Positions 23,681 to 34,929 of a stretch of 64,000 nucleotides of DNA are shown piece by piece. The translations under genes were made by a program, and so were the position numbers. Position 1 is the first letter of the stretch. Each line of letters starts with the position of its first letter. Origin of the DNA: Anthoceros angustus (taxonomy: Eukaryota; Streptophyta; Anthocerotopsida; Anthocerotales; Anthocerotaceae); the NCBI GenBank assembly GCA_010909165.1, contig VJWM01000016.1:434001-498000 (forward strand). The letters run 5' to 3'. Under the pieces are notes generated by a model. That model did no database searches and was not told where the DNA came from. It was given only the letters and a program-made list of their open reading frames with translations.

Positions 23681-25735
23681 AGGTGGGGCACCCCTGCCTC
23701 TGCCTGGCATTGCCGGTGGTGGAGGAGGGGCCACCAGGTCCCTTGCCTCCAGGAGGAGGTGGGGTGGAGGTGGACCACCTCTACCACCGGGTGGGGAGGC
23801 GGCGGTGGTGGACCTGCACGCCCACCAGGAGGGGAGGTGGGGGTGGCGGACCACGACCTCCAGGTGGAGGTGGAGGTGGTGGTGGCGCAGCACCTCTTCC
23901 ACCTGGTGGTGGAGGGGAGGAGGAGGTGGCGCACCACGACCACCAGGAGGTGGAGGTGGTGGAGGTGGAGGGGAGCACCTCGACCGCCAGGAGGAGGTGG
24001 GGGTGGGGAGGAGGCACCTCTGCCACCAGGAGGAGGTGGTGGTGGAGGTGGAGGGGTGGGGCAGCTGACCTCCAGGGGTGGTGGTGGCGGAGGTGGCGGG
24101 GTGGGGCAGCTCTGACCTCCAGGGGTGGTGGTGGCGGAGGTGGCGGGGTGGGGCAGCTGACCTCCAGGAGGTGGTGGTGGTGGTGGTGGAGGAGGAGGTG
24201 GTGCAGCTCGACCATTAGGCAATGGAGGCGGTGGCGGAGGGGGAGGTGGACGAGCCCCACCACCAAAGGGAGGGGGAGGAGGCGGTGGTGGAGGTGCACC
24301 TTGAGTACCAAATGGGGGTGGAGGTGGTGGAGGAGGAGGGGGAGGAGCACCAGAACCATGAGGAGGTGGTGGTGGAGAAGGTGGAGGAAGGGGTGCAGCC
24401 CCAATTCGTGTGGGGGTGGTGGTGGCGGTGGTGGTGCAAAGGCTGGTGGAGGGTGGAGGAGAAGCAGAGAACACCGACTGCGGTGGTGCTGACCTGGGTG
24501 TCAATCTGCCGTTGGTCTCTGCAGGCAGAAGCTTCTCCAGGTCCTGAAAGTGACCTGCAGAAAAGTGTTGCAAAACCTGAGAGCAGCATCTCCATGTCCG
24601 TCCACCCAATCTCCACTGCTAAAAGCTCCTGTACTTTGGCAACGCTTCCATCGGCAGTCCTCCCTTCTCTTCACCCCCAAGAGTAACAACAGGGACGACT
24701 GGGGGAGGGAAAGCGTCCATCTCCCCGAACAGCACCTCTGCCCTAAAATCCTTGGTGAAACGCTCCTTGGCATTCCACAAAACGTCGATGTCATCCCGAT
24801 TCAGGATGAGAATATTGGAGCGTATAAAGGCCGTGTTGAACATAACTCTGAACATCATTTCCTCCCTATCTGTCTCAATATCTATGTGAATGCATTCCAG
24901 CACAACATCCCCTTGCACTGCACATTGCAAGTCAATCTTCACCACATCACAATCAATCTGATTGTAATGCCTGGCAGGTTTCCTCTCTTCAACGTGGAGA
25001 AGAGCAGCTGAGTGGAACGGCCACCTTTAACCCTAGCATCCCGGCCGTAGATACGCACCACCGGCCTGGAGCCCCTTCATTATCAAAGCTAGGCACCACA
25101 CGAAAAATGAGGCAATCAAGAGTGAGCGCACGGTCAGGAGGGGCCACTCCGCCGAAATGCTCCTCCCCTAGCCACATACTGCAGATACCGCAGCTGCGAT
25201 GGCACAGGGTTAAGAGGAGACAAGAGCTGCAGCAACCCCTTGGGAGCCTCCTGTGCAGCATATCCAGCGTCTTCTGCTCCCCGGTATGCAGCAGCTTCCG
25301 ATAGATCAAGAAGGCTGCAAGGATGAAAGCAAGCACCGGCCACCCTCCCCTCTCGCAATGCATCAACACGATGTTCTGATGCCCCTCCAGCGACAACCAG
25401 CTGTCACTGGAGCGCAGAAAGTGGTGGATCATCTCCATGGACAAAATAGGGCATCCCTCGTACTGCCTGGGGTAGTCCATGACAGTCATCTCATACTGCG
25501 ACAAGATCTCAGTCAGCTGGCTCTTCCTTTCCCCTTCCCTAAAATTAAAAACAAGAAACGACGACTTCGGAAACTGATCGTGCAGCTCGTTGGCAATCTG
25601 GCGCATGTAAACCCTGTAGCTGTCGTCATCCAGCACATCGGTGGAGAAACACGAATCGAAGACATACACCCGCTCCGTAATCTCCAGGAGCCCGTCCGGC
25701 GGCCTCCTGTAAAAGAACCTGCGGAAAAGCGACAT
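23672..25735 (-). pseudogene. Tandem formin copy lacking FH2
   Basis: Direct duplicate of 21101-23262 at a distance of about 2.57 kb. It starts with the same MSLFRRFFYRRPPDGLLEI, keeps the PTEN-like and C2 parts and most of FH1, then stops at the junction patch without FH2. It is the copy attached to the native-looking 5' flank (25736-26290). Single-base losses (for example GCCTCCTGTG against GCCTCCCTGTG, and CCCCTTCATT against CCCCCTTCATT) break its frame in at least three places. Without FH2 it could not nucleate actin. Confidence 0.8.
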
Positions 25736-26290
25736 TTCTCATGCACCGACGGCCGGCTGCGGCCTCCCGCCCCCGCAGCTGCCAGTCCCTCCCCTAACAA
25801 GCCTGGATCTACCTGGATCTACTCCTGGGAGCCGGAAGCCGGCCGATCGTCCCCCGCACCTGCGCCTGCCTCCCGCGATTCCGCGCGCCTCATCACCGCG
25901 ATCCAGCACCACTGCACCGCACGCACGGCAGACGGTGCTGGGAATGGAATTGGCGCGGCCGGATCCTCACCTGGCGGGCACGGCCGCAATCCCCCCGGCG
26001 CGGCAGCGAGCTGCGGGAGGCGGAATCCGGCTTCAGCACGCGGTGGCGATGGCGGCAGGAGCATGCAGCGGGGGAGACGGGCTTCTGCTTCTGCTTCTGC
26101 TTCAGCTTCCGCGTCTCGTCCCCTGCCGCGTCTCGTGACTCCTCTACTCGTGCGTCTGCATCTGCGCAGTGCCGGCACTCTCAGGCCCACAGTCCCACGC
26201 ACTAAAGAAGGGGTCCACTGCCACTGTCTCAGCTCTCCCGGCCACCCTCCAGTGCTCCAGCCCAGGTTTATTTTACGGGAGTGGTGTGCC
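25736..26290 (-). promoter_or_regulatory. Formin 5' leader and upstream region
   Basis: GC-rich DNA directly upstream of the formin start, containing a CTTCTG repeat near 26084-26106. Part of it (26015-26290) is duplicated at 23397-23680. I see no certain TATA element. Calling it the native promoter is inference from its being contiguous with unique DNA to the right. Confidence 0.45.
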
Positions 26291-26637
26291 CAGGGGGCCC
26301 GGAGGTGACAGGCCTATAGCGCCAGCGGCCTATGGGCAACGGAAGTGGCACAGGTGGCGGTCGCCTTTAGAGTGGGCGCTCTCCCAGAAGGCCTCCAATC
26401 ACCAAACCGCACAGGATCGCAGCCAAAACGTGGGGGCCAAGTGTTTTCCTGCCAACCAGGCCCCAGGCCAATGAAAATTCCACAAAAAAACGCTTCGACT
26501 CGCTTCCGATTCTCTCACAGCTCGGCTAGCTTGGGTTGGTCCAACGAATAACCTACTCTAACTCATGTTAATTGCTAGTAATCGAATTACGGTGACAATT
26601 GATATGTGATTTCATGCTCCTGCATCTTGGACTCATC

Positions 26638-26639
26638 AG

Positions 26640-26672
<33 letters not shown>

Positions 26673-26820
26673 ATGCAGTCGTTGTTGAAAGGTATCTTGC
26701 AGGGTCCCATTCTTTGCCGACTGCAAGCTTCACTCATCTCCAAGATGTGTATGTGACGCTTTGATTTTATTTAATACCTACAGGTAGGTACGTAGGTAGG
26801 TAGGTAGGTAGGTCGGTACA
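26638..26820. repeat. Two microsatellites, (TGCT)n and (GGTA)n
   Basis: A GCTT tetranucleotide run lies at about 26638-26671 and a GGTA-type run at about 26783-26815. Both are upstream of the PEN-2 start (26944), within its likely promoter or leader. The region 26291-26943 holds no other recognisable feature. Confidence 0.85.
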
Positions 26821-26943
26821 TAGGTATGTAGATGCCTAGCCCGGAAGCGGTCAGTCCCGGGGAGGCCTGGCCTCTTTACGAGAAAGGAAAAAGGAGTGGC
26901 CGATGAAAACCAGACCTAGACTAATGCCCGACCGCTCTGCAAC

Positions 26944-27456
26944 ATGGCCGACGGACACGAGGCAGGGCAGTGGAACAATGGAGAGCTGGACGCATCTGCT
27001 CCTTCTTCGCAGTGGCCGACTGTGGACGGGTCTCTAGGGTTGGACGAGGACGAGGCTGTGAAGCTTGCTCGGGCGTTTTTCTACGGCGGTTTTGCCTTGC
27101 TTCCTTGGCTGTGGTTCGCTAATTGCTTCTACTTCTGGCCAGTTCTGCGGCACCGGCACTCCGATGAGCACATTCGTCCATGTCCGTCTGCCTGCTGCAC
27201 TTGCCGCTGCAATTCTTTTGTCCTTGTGCTGAGTCTTGAGTCATGCCCTGCTTTAGCGCGGGCTGTGTCTGATCCGACCCACGCTTGTCGTCCCCGGGCT
27301 GCAGATGTCGTCTACTCCGGGATCGGATTCGTGATTTTCACTGCCGTGCTCCTGTCCTGGGCCCTCGCGTTTGCAGTAGGCGGAGAACGGCTCTTCGGTC
27401 CGGCGTGGAAGCATCTCGTTGTGTATAACGTTGCCGATAGGCTCGCCGTCAGCTAG
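26944..27456 (+). CDS. PEN2: Gamma-secretase subunit PEN-2
   Basis: Two exons (26944 to about 27175, and about 27305-27456) give some 127 residues. The N terminus reads WPTVDGSLGLDEDEAVK, followed by two hydrophobic segments, FFYGGFALLPWLWFANCFYF and YSGIGFVIFTAVLLSWALAF, and the end GPAWKHLVVYNVADRL, all typical of plant PEN-2. The protein is the smallest subunit of the intramembrane protease gamma-secretase, needed for presenilin maturation in endomembranes. The exact donor is uncertain: the 129 bp intron is a multiple of three and open, so unspliced RNA would also encode an uninterrupted 170-residue protein. Confidence 0.88.
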   Translation: MADGHEAGQWNNGELDASAPSSQWPTVDGSLGLDEDEAVKLARAFFYGGFALLPWLWFANCFYFWPVLRHRHSDEHIRPCPSACCTCRCNSFVLVLSLESCPALARAVSDPTHACRPRAADVVYSGIGFVIFTAVLLSWALAFAVGGERLFGPAWKHLVVYNVADRLAVS

Positions 27457-27815
27457 GGAAAGAGAGCGTGCGCTCAGAACGTATGCACGGCAATTTTGCT
27501 TGTAAATGTGAAACATTATTTTGTGTTTGCGAAAGTGCAGCACCGGTGGAGCTGGCATTTGGCGAAACAGTTTCGTGCGATCGTTGCTTCCAAGTTCCTG
27601 CGTGCGAGCTAGGTAGTCGTTGTTCCGGAATTCGCATAGGCAACTCCGCCTGGTGGTTTGGTGTTGTTGAGGGAGTGATCGGGGGAGGGTATCACGGGCG
27701 CGGATCGGGTAGGGTTGAGAGATGAAGGAGCGAGCTGTGATCGGCTGGAGAGGAAGGACGTTGTAGCGGCTGCTGGATCGGAGAGGAGAGGAGAGGAGAG
27801 CAGAGGAGAGGAGGA
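27457..27815. other. PEN-2 / ARP2 intergenic region
   Basis: Holds the PEN-2 3' end and the ARP2 leader. A purine run of GGAGA units (about 27778-27812) lies directly before the ARP2 start and is probably in its 5' leader. No other feature seen. Confidence 0.5.
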
Positions 27816-28973
27816 ATGGGTGCGCACGACGTGGTTGTGTGCGACAATGGAACCGGCTTCGTCAAGTGCGGTTTCGCTGGAGACAACTTTCCCACAGCAG
27901 TTTTCCCGTGTATGGTGGGACGGTCGATGCCGAGAGAGGACGAGCATGATTCCAAGGGAGTTTTTGTAGGCAACGGCTGCCAAGAGCTGCGCCATCAGCT
28001 GGAGCTTTCGTACCCGATCTCCAGGGGAGTCATCCAGAATTGGGATGATATGAGCTATGTGTGGGATCACACATTCCATGAGGTGCTTCAAATTGAGCCT
28101 TCCGAGTGCAAGATCCTGCTCACGGACCCGCCTCTCAACCCTATCAAGAACAGGGAAAGGATGGTGCAAACCATGTTCGAGAAGTACAACTTCGCAGCTG
28201 CTTTTGTGCAAATTCAGGCTGTGCTCACCCTGTATGCGCAGGGGCTGTTGACTGGACTTGTGGTGGACTCTGGTGACGGTGTGACGCATATTGTGCCTGT
28301 GGTGGATGGCTTCTCGTTTCCTCACCTCACCAAGCGGATGAACATGGCTGGGAGGCAGATTACCTCTTATCTGTTGGATCTGCTGCTCAGGCGAGGATAT
28401 TCCTTGAATAGAACAGCTGATTTTGAGAGTGTGAGGGAAATCAAGGAGCAGCTTTGCTACATGAGCATCGACTACAAGCGGGAGATGAGGCTTGCTTTGG
28501 AGACGACGATACTGGTGAAGCAGTACACCTTGCCTGATGGTCGGGTCATCAAGGTTGGTGCTGAACGCTTCCAAGCCCCTGAAGCTCTCTTTACCCCGGA
28601 GCTGATCGATGTGGAAGGAGATGGTTTGGCAGACCTGGTTTTCAGGTGCATACAGGAGATGGATATTGACAATCGCATGACTTTGTACCAACATATCGTC
28701 CTCAGTGGTGGAAGCACCATGTACCCTGGCCTGCCGAGCAGGTTGGAGAAGGAGATCCGTGAACGGTATCTTCAGACTGTCCTCAAGGGGAATAAGGACG
28801 GTCTTTCCAAGCTGAGGCTCAGAATTGAGGATCCCCCTCGTCGGAAGCACTTGGTATACCTTGGTGGTGCCGTCCTGGCAGACATCATGAAGGACACCCC
28901 AGAGTTTTGGATAAGCAGGCGAGAGTATGAGGAAGAGGGGTTACGATCTCTCCGAAAGTGTGGACAGGCTTAG
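27816..28973 (+). CDS. ARP2: Actin-related protein 2 (Arp2/3 complex)
   Basis: A single uninterrupted frame of 385 residues, the usual ARP2 length. Nucleotide-binding motifs of the actin fold are visible: [16 protein letters not shown] at the N terminus, [16 protein letters not shown] in the middle and [13 protein letters not shown] near residue 300. ARP2 forms, with ARP3, the seed for branched actin filaments. ARP2 genes are often split by introns in other eukaryotes, while most neighbours here are spliced, so the lack of introns is noticeable; it may be a lineage feature or an old retrocopy. The protein is complete and unbroken, which argues for function. Confidence 0.95.
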   Translation: MGAHDVVVCDNGTGFVKCGFAGDNFPTAVFPCMVGRSMPREDEHDSKGVFVGNGCQELRHQLELSYPISRGVIQNWDDMSYVWDHTFHEVLQIEPSECKILLTDPPLNPIKNRERMVQTMFEKYNFAAAFVQIQAVLTLYAQGLLTGLVVDSGDGVTHIVPVVDGFSFPHLTKRMNMAGRQITSYLLDLLLRRGYSLNRTADFESVREIKEQLCYMSIDYKREMRLALETTILVKQYTLPDGRVIKVGAERFQAPEALFTPELIDVEGDGLADLVFRCIQEMDIDNRMTLYQHIVLSGGSTMYPGLPSRLEKEIRERYLQTVLKGNKDGLSKLRLRIEDPPRRKHLVYLGGAVLADIMKDTPEFWISRREYEEEGLRSLRKCGQA

Positions 28974-29987
28974 ACTCCTTCTCTGCTTGATTTCCGCCTC
29001 CTGGCAGTGACCTCTATGACCGAGGTGCCCCATTGCTGCAAGACCTCATGGATGCACATGGCATCCGGACCAGAGTTTCAGAAGACCCATAGCATGCTGT
29101 ACGTTCAGCTAGAACGGTAGCAGGCAGTATTTTCACTGTATTCTAATGACTCTGCTATCTGGTGATTCTACAGACACATTTCTGAAAGATGTTTTCAGAA
29201 TTTGTTTCGCACGTTTAGTGAAGCGTTCGGTGATTATCGGTGCGCACTGGACTATGGTTTGCGAAGTTTCGAACCCAAACGAACCTTTTTGCATTTTACA
29301 TACCGGAAGGTTACTGCATCGTACACTTATCTCCTGAGAAAGACTTGGAAACTATGCTACATACCCACGGATATACATAGGTATGTACATCTGTTCATAT
29401 ACATAAGTTCAAATACGAGCTAATCCTCAAGTAAAGAAGATTTCTGACCGAACATGCATAGTGCTGAGTACTTCAAAGGAGTAACCGGGTAATGTGGAAG
29501 CTCCCGCCAAAACGTTTGGCCGCGTTCCCGCCAAATCTGACAGTTCTGTCCTCCTTCCCTCTTGGCCCTCCAGCCTCTTGAATCTCAACATTTCAGATTC
29601 ACAGGCAGGTGTTGAGTTTCCGCTGATGCCGATGGACCTCGCCCTGTACGCGTGGAGCGGACGACCTTGCGCTCTGCAGGTAACATTGGTTGAGTTTGTT
29701 TCGAGGCTAATGTTCCACTTGCAGAATTCAGAGACCAGTTGTGACTGCCTGCTTTCTCTCCTTCGAAGCTGTAAGGGATTCGCTTAGCGGCGGTTTGAAA
29801 TTTGCGTCCTATCTGATGTTGTCTTCTAGCTCCTCCGATCGGAAACTGCTGCTGGATGCCTAGTTTCTGATCTACGCCTGTTGCATTGTCTAGGTGTTCG
29901 TTTGCACTGTATGATTCACGGTGTCCGGTCGGTGGATTCGTGAGTGTTTGCCCTTACACGGAGGCTGCCTCACTTGAAGCAGTAGAC
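28974..29987. other. ARP2 / F-box intergenic region
   Basis: Contains the ARP2 3' flank and the leader of the F-box gene. A 97-codon frame at 29494-29787 has no recognisable family and ends before the F-box start. Nothing else stands out. Confidence 0.45.
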
Positions 29988-31508
29988 ATGGAAGGAGAGG
30001 ACGGCATTCTGGATGTTTTGCCTGACGCCGTTGTACAGCACATGCTGAGTTTCATTCACAATGCAAGGGATGTGGCAGCTTGCTCATGTGTTTGTAAGAA
30101 ATGGAAAGAGGCGATGTGCCAAGGTTATCGACTCTATTTCGCGAGGAATGTGAGCAGTGAAGTGAAGCGCTCTTCCGGAGAAGATTGTGAGGATGACAGG
30201 AACAGAAGCAGTGATGGCATTGTGACCCGCATGGTACTTCAGACGACGTGCCTCGAAGAGCTTGTCGTCTACTGTCCCTTCTCCAATGACAGCATGCTCG
30301 CATGGATTTCGCACGCGAAGAACTCGCTTGAAACCTTGGAATTAAGGTTGGATGAACTAGGAGACAAGAGGCCTGCCACAGGAAGTGTGAGCAAGCTGGA
30401 TTGCATTGCACACTTCCTGCACCTGAGAACGCTTAGGCTATGGGGTGTTCTCTTCACGCAGCAACCCCATGACTTGCGCTCCTTTGGTAACCTGAGGACT
30501 TTGGAGATTGTTGGGGCCCTGTTCGAGGAGAGTGTGTTGCAAAACGTTCTCCGTGCCTGTCCCGTTTTGACTCGGCTGACTCTGCTCGGATGTCAGGGTG
30601 TTCGAGTGCTTTCAATCGAGCTCGATCATCTTCTCGAGTGCAGATTGGACCTTTGCGCTGGTGGTGACTGCTTTGTCACCATTAGCTGTCCATGTCTACA
30701 GATCTGTGAGATCCAGGGTGCTTGTTGGGTGCGCCTTAGGCATACCCTGTGTTTGCGGCAACTATCATTGGCGAACAGCGTCGGTAAGGTTTTATTTTCC
30801 TTGCTACGGTGGCACAGATTTTCTGGAGTATCAGGACACGTCTGTAATGTTTGATTTGGATTTTGACTCAGCAGGCAAAGTTCACAAGCTTGAAGTGGGA
30901 AGACTATCCAACCTGGAGTCACTGTCACTTCGAGGTGTGCAGTGGTCCTGGGACTCCATAACCACTGTTTTACAATCGGCCACGGAGATCCGGGAGCTCA
31001 GAATGCGGGTGGAGTTTTGCGGTGATGGAGACAAGATGGAGCCCTTTCCAGAAATTGATATCGTGAGTTTCTTTGCCAGTCATCCGAAGCTCAAGGTGTT
31101 TGAGGCACAAGGTGCGATGTTTGCCGCACTGGCACAAAAGTACAGCCTGAAGCAGGTCAAAAATTCTTTTGCCATGCCCACTCACTGCTCTCCCGCCTTT
31201 GACCCTCGAATTATTTCTGTGCCACTGCATTCTTTATCTAGCGCAGACTCTAAAGCTACAACCTACGTTCGCAGGTAACTCCTATGACCAGGTTCTCCTG
31301 CCTGGAAGAGGTCTGGGTGACAATCAGGTCCCCTCTTAATGGTGAACAGAAACTCGCAACTTTGCATTCTTTTATCAAGTGCTGCCCCTCACTTCGCCGG
31401 TTGGCAGTGAAGGTCACTCAGATGAAGACATGCGAGGCAGCTGCCGACGACTTCTTTTTCAGAGTGCTATCTTTAGTGCGTGTGTGCAGCAAGGTCACCA
31501 TAGAATGA
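29988..31508 (+). CDS. F-box / leucine-rich repeat protein
   Basis: Three exons: 29988-30783, 30872 (or 30875)-31155 and 31275-31508. The start MEGEDGILDVLPDAVVQHML opens directly into an F-box (LPDAVVQHMLSFIHNARDVA, CSCVCKKWKEA). The rest is irregular leucine-rich repeats such as FLHLRTLRLWGVLF, FGNLRTLEIVGALF, CPVLTRLTLLGCQG and LSNLESLSLRGVQW. F-box proteins bind SKP1 and present substrates to an SCF ubiquitin ligase; the LRR part would choose the substrate, which is unknown. The first intron ends in a tandem CAGCAG acceptor; both choices keep the frame and differ by one alanine. An in-frame ATG exists upstream (29886), but the family starts near the F-box. Confidence 0.85.
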
Positions 31509-31850
31509 CTTTCCGAAGACAAGGGCCCACTGCCTGATGACCTTTGTTGGCTTATAACTCGTAGGCTTGTTCGTGGTCCAAGTCCCATGAAAATTCATGA
31601 AAATTCCATCCAAGTGGACTAAAATAACGTCGTCTGCAATTTCATTGAGACAGCCCTTGACACTTTCGCAGTAGGTCAAGCATAGGTGCGTAAGTACATT
31701 TTATTTTGCATTTTATCAATCTTGCAACTGCACACGCTTAACATCGACCAGTGTCGACAACAGATTCAAGAATATCGCAGAAACCGAATGAAGAGGAAGT
31801 CTCCGGAGAGGTCATGACCAATGCTATAGATCTGAAATCAGGCGTTTTCA

Positions 31851-34620
31851 TCACAAGGTGGAATGCCACCTGCGCAACTTCCTTTCAAAAACTGCATCGT
31901 TACAACCGTAGATACTATTCAGGGAGCGGGAACAGAACAGTTGCCCAAAGCCAAGACGTTCGAACCTGGGAGCTATGCGCTTTGAAAGACTATAGCTGAA
32001 GAACTGAGGGAACTGAACCAGCTCCTGCCGGGACCTCTTCATGTCATCGACTAAGTACCTGTACTTGGGCTCCAAAGCTGTGCACACACTGAAGCCGAGA
32101 AGGGAGGGTAATCTCCTTACCATGTCTGCGATTTCGGATCTGCAACCATCCAGGCAGCCCCTCTCAAGCTTGGCAACCTGACTAGAGACCAAACCTGTAA
32201 AAGAAGCAAGAAGAGCAGCACTCTGAACCCACCTGCTGAACCCAAGGTTGCGGAGGAACTTCACAGTTGGGATGAGATTCTTTTCCACACTCAACGTGAG
32301 CAGCTGTGGATGGCGTGTGACTAGCCTGTCAACCACAGACCCTCAGCTGCCTATATAAATGCCAGCTGTTGTGCTTAAAACTGAAGGCAGTGTTGAGACC
32401 ATTACTTGGCAAGGTCTCGAGATTTGATCCCAATACTGGCAAGGTATCTCAAATTTGGCTGAAGCTTAGAGTTCACGCTATGTGCCAGTATCATGGGCTT
32501 CAATCTGAGAACCTGCCCGGCATGGACAAATCACGGCATGAGAAAGGACATGCGTACATCCTATCACCTGCTCTAGTACGACTGAGCAGCAGTGTTTCTA
32601 CCTTCAGTAAGCCAGGCCCTTCAACACCTATATCATGCAGAAACTTCACAGTTGGCATCATGTTTTCCTCCACACTTAGACCAAGCAGTTGAGGTGCATT
32701 GTAGATAACCTGGTGCACGCAACCAGAAGCCATTCAACAAAGCCAAGGCCACAGAAATCTGATATCCGACCGTATGATGTACTACATAAGGACTGTCAAA
32801 GGAAATACAAGGCAGGTACCCACCTTACCAAGTTCCTTGCGATCAAGCCCCAGGCTCAGAAGGTATTCTGTTCGGCGGACAAAGCTATGCCGATTCCTTA
32901 GCAACTGAGGATGCCTTCTAAAGAGCTTGCCCATGAGGGCTAGTTCTACTCCCAAGCTCTGAAGGTGTTGAACAGTTGGCTTAAAGTCCTATAGAAGCAC
33001 AAGTGGAGCAGCAAACCAAAGAAAGCTTTGTCAGAAAAGGAGTCAACTGGTCAAGAGGATAGGCGCAAGGGAAAGAATTACCTGTTCAAGATCATAGCAA
33101 AAGAGCCCTGGGAACGAGGTAACAATCTTGTCGATGTCATCTGGCTTGGCATTGATGACCCTGAGATAATTCCCTATTGGCATCAAATCCCTTTCTATAT
33201 TGCTCTCCAGTAGCACGGGCCTTCGTCTCAGTAGTCCCCCAAAGTGCTTCTTTTGTACGCCTATACCCTCCAGAAAGGCAAGGAGTGACTCCACCCGGAA
33301 TTTAGCATCAGTCAGAAGGATAGGATATCGAACGACCAGCTTCTTGAAGTCCCCCGAAGCAATACCTAAGTGATCGAAATATTGCACAGTCTCGAGCAGC
33401 TCCTCCAACTGGCAACCTAGAACTTGTGGCGTCTTTGTCACTATCTTCCCAATCTCAGTATCTGACAAGCCCAGACTTCTCAAATACTCCGCCACTGGAG
33501 CAAGCCGGTCATATTGGAAGGTTAGCAGCTGCGGACACCTTGTGAGAATTTGTGGGAGCTGAGCAATCTGGACTCCAATGGCTCGCAAAAACTCCACTTT
33601 GGCCATGACCTCGTCAATCTTCCGGCTCACAAAAGGGAGCAGCTTGGAGATATCATGGGCCCTCATGCCGATATGTTGAAAGTACAGAGCCAGCCTCGCT
33701 ATGCCAAGGTTGCCAGCAATGAGTGCGACACTAACACTGAGAGGAAGTGCTGTTCTACCCATGTTGTCATCCAGTGTAACAGGATGCACATCAAGGTTTC
33801 TCAGCCTCCTCATATCCAACAGGGGCTCAAAGTCTCGTTCAGCGTTCGAGCCACTTTCTCCAACAGTCTCTGTTTCCAACCGGATCCCAACATGGCCGTT
33901 TGAAGACTGTGAGTCGGTGCCACTTCCGCACGCCAACGAGGGAGCATTACAGTAGCTGCCGAAGAACTCCTTGGCCTCGATGATGAGCAAATCAACCAAA
34001 TCCCCGGCATAACGGACGAACTCAAAGGCATATCCGGAATGAACCCCTTCCTGCTCCAGCAAGTCCAGCAGCCCATTCATAGCCTCAGCCCGCTCCCGCC
34101 ATGAGAAATTAGCAGAGCCCTCCAGCGCGTTTGCCTCTCTGTCCAGGAGAGTGGGCCGGCCAGATATTTTGGATGCCAATGCCGGTAACGAAATGAAGCT
34201 GTGGATCTCCTCCAGCCCAGCTTTCTCGGCGAGGGGACTGTTGCCATCTCTCTCGAGACCTTGCTGAGCAGCGGACGACGCAAAGACGAGTATGGGTTTA
34301 CAAGACGCATAACCCCGAGCCCAGCTCCTACCGGCGAATTTGATCGGGTTCAGGCCGGCTCTACATTCTGAGGAGCTCTGTCCCGACTTGCACCTGCTCC
34401 AAACGCTACGGAGACCGCCGTGGAAGCTCACCAGGGGTGCGAGTGGAACAGCAAGGGCATCGAGAGAGCAAGGAGCATTCACCGTGGGCCTAATGGGCTT
34501 AGCACAAGACGCATCACAGCAGTCGCGCAAGAGGAATGACATGAAAATCTGGCATTCCAGATTTCCAGCTAATCGGATGGCTTCCAGGACGACTGACTGG
34601 AATTTACGCTGGGCTGGCAA
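31851..34620 (-). CDS. mTERF domain protein, organelle-targeted
   Basis: The first exon (34620-33082) encodes 513 residues: a long N-terminal region with no recognised domain, then mTERF repeats such as GVQIAQLPQILTRCPQLLTF, LGLSDTEIGKIVTKTPQVLG and GVQKKHFGGLLRRRPVLLES. Further exons follow at 32988-32824 (GKLFRRHPQLLRNRHSF), 32709-32602 (IYNAPQLLGLSVEENMMPTV) and about 32336-31851, which ends in FPQFFSYSLSKRIAPRFERL, the usual mTERF C terminus. The junction leading into the last exon is unresolved; one more small exon in 32350-32600 is possible. mTERF proteins bind nucleic acids in plastids or mitochondria to control transcription, splicing or ribosome assembly. The N terminus is rich in Ser, Arg and Ala, consistent with a transit peptide. 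Confidence 0.82.
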
Positions 34621-34929
34621 AATTCTCAGTACACGTCCTCACAACCTACAGCTTACCAGTGCGCCTCGTCCCCAGCGAAGTCTCACCGCAGACTTCTTGA
34701 CTTCAGCACTCAATGCTATCCGCATATGTTCGGTTTGTAGACGTTTTTCAGAGCGACTTCGAAAGCGGGAGAGTTTTGTTTTTTTTTTTCACTTCACCGC
34801 AAAACGAGTCCATTCCCGAACGAGGTGCCTCCAGAAGTCCAGGAGGAGAAAAAACGGCCATGTCTATTGTAAAAGCCATAGATTCCAAAAGATTCCGGCA
34901 CCCAATGTGGCTGAATATGGAATACCATT

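Noticed and set aside
27609-28850. 413-codon open frame on the minus strand
   Set aside because: It is antisense to ARP2, which is unmistakable on the other strand. Its protein is low in structure and matches no family.
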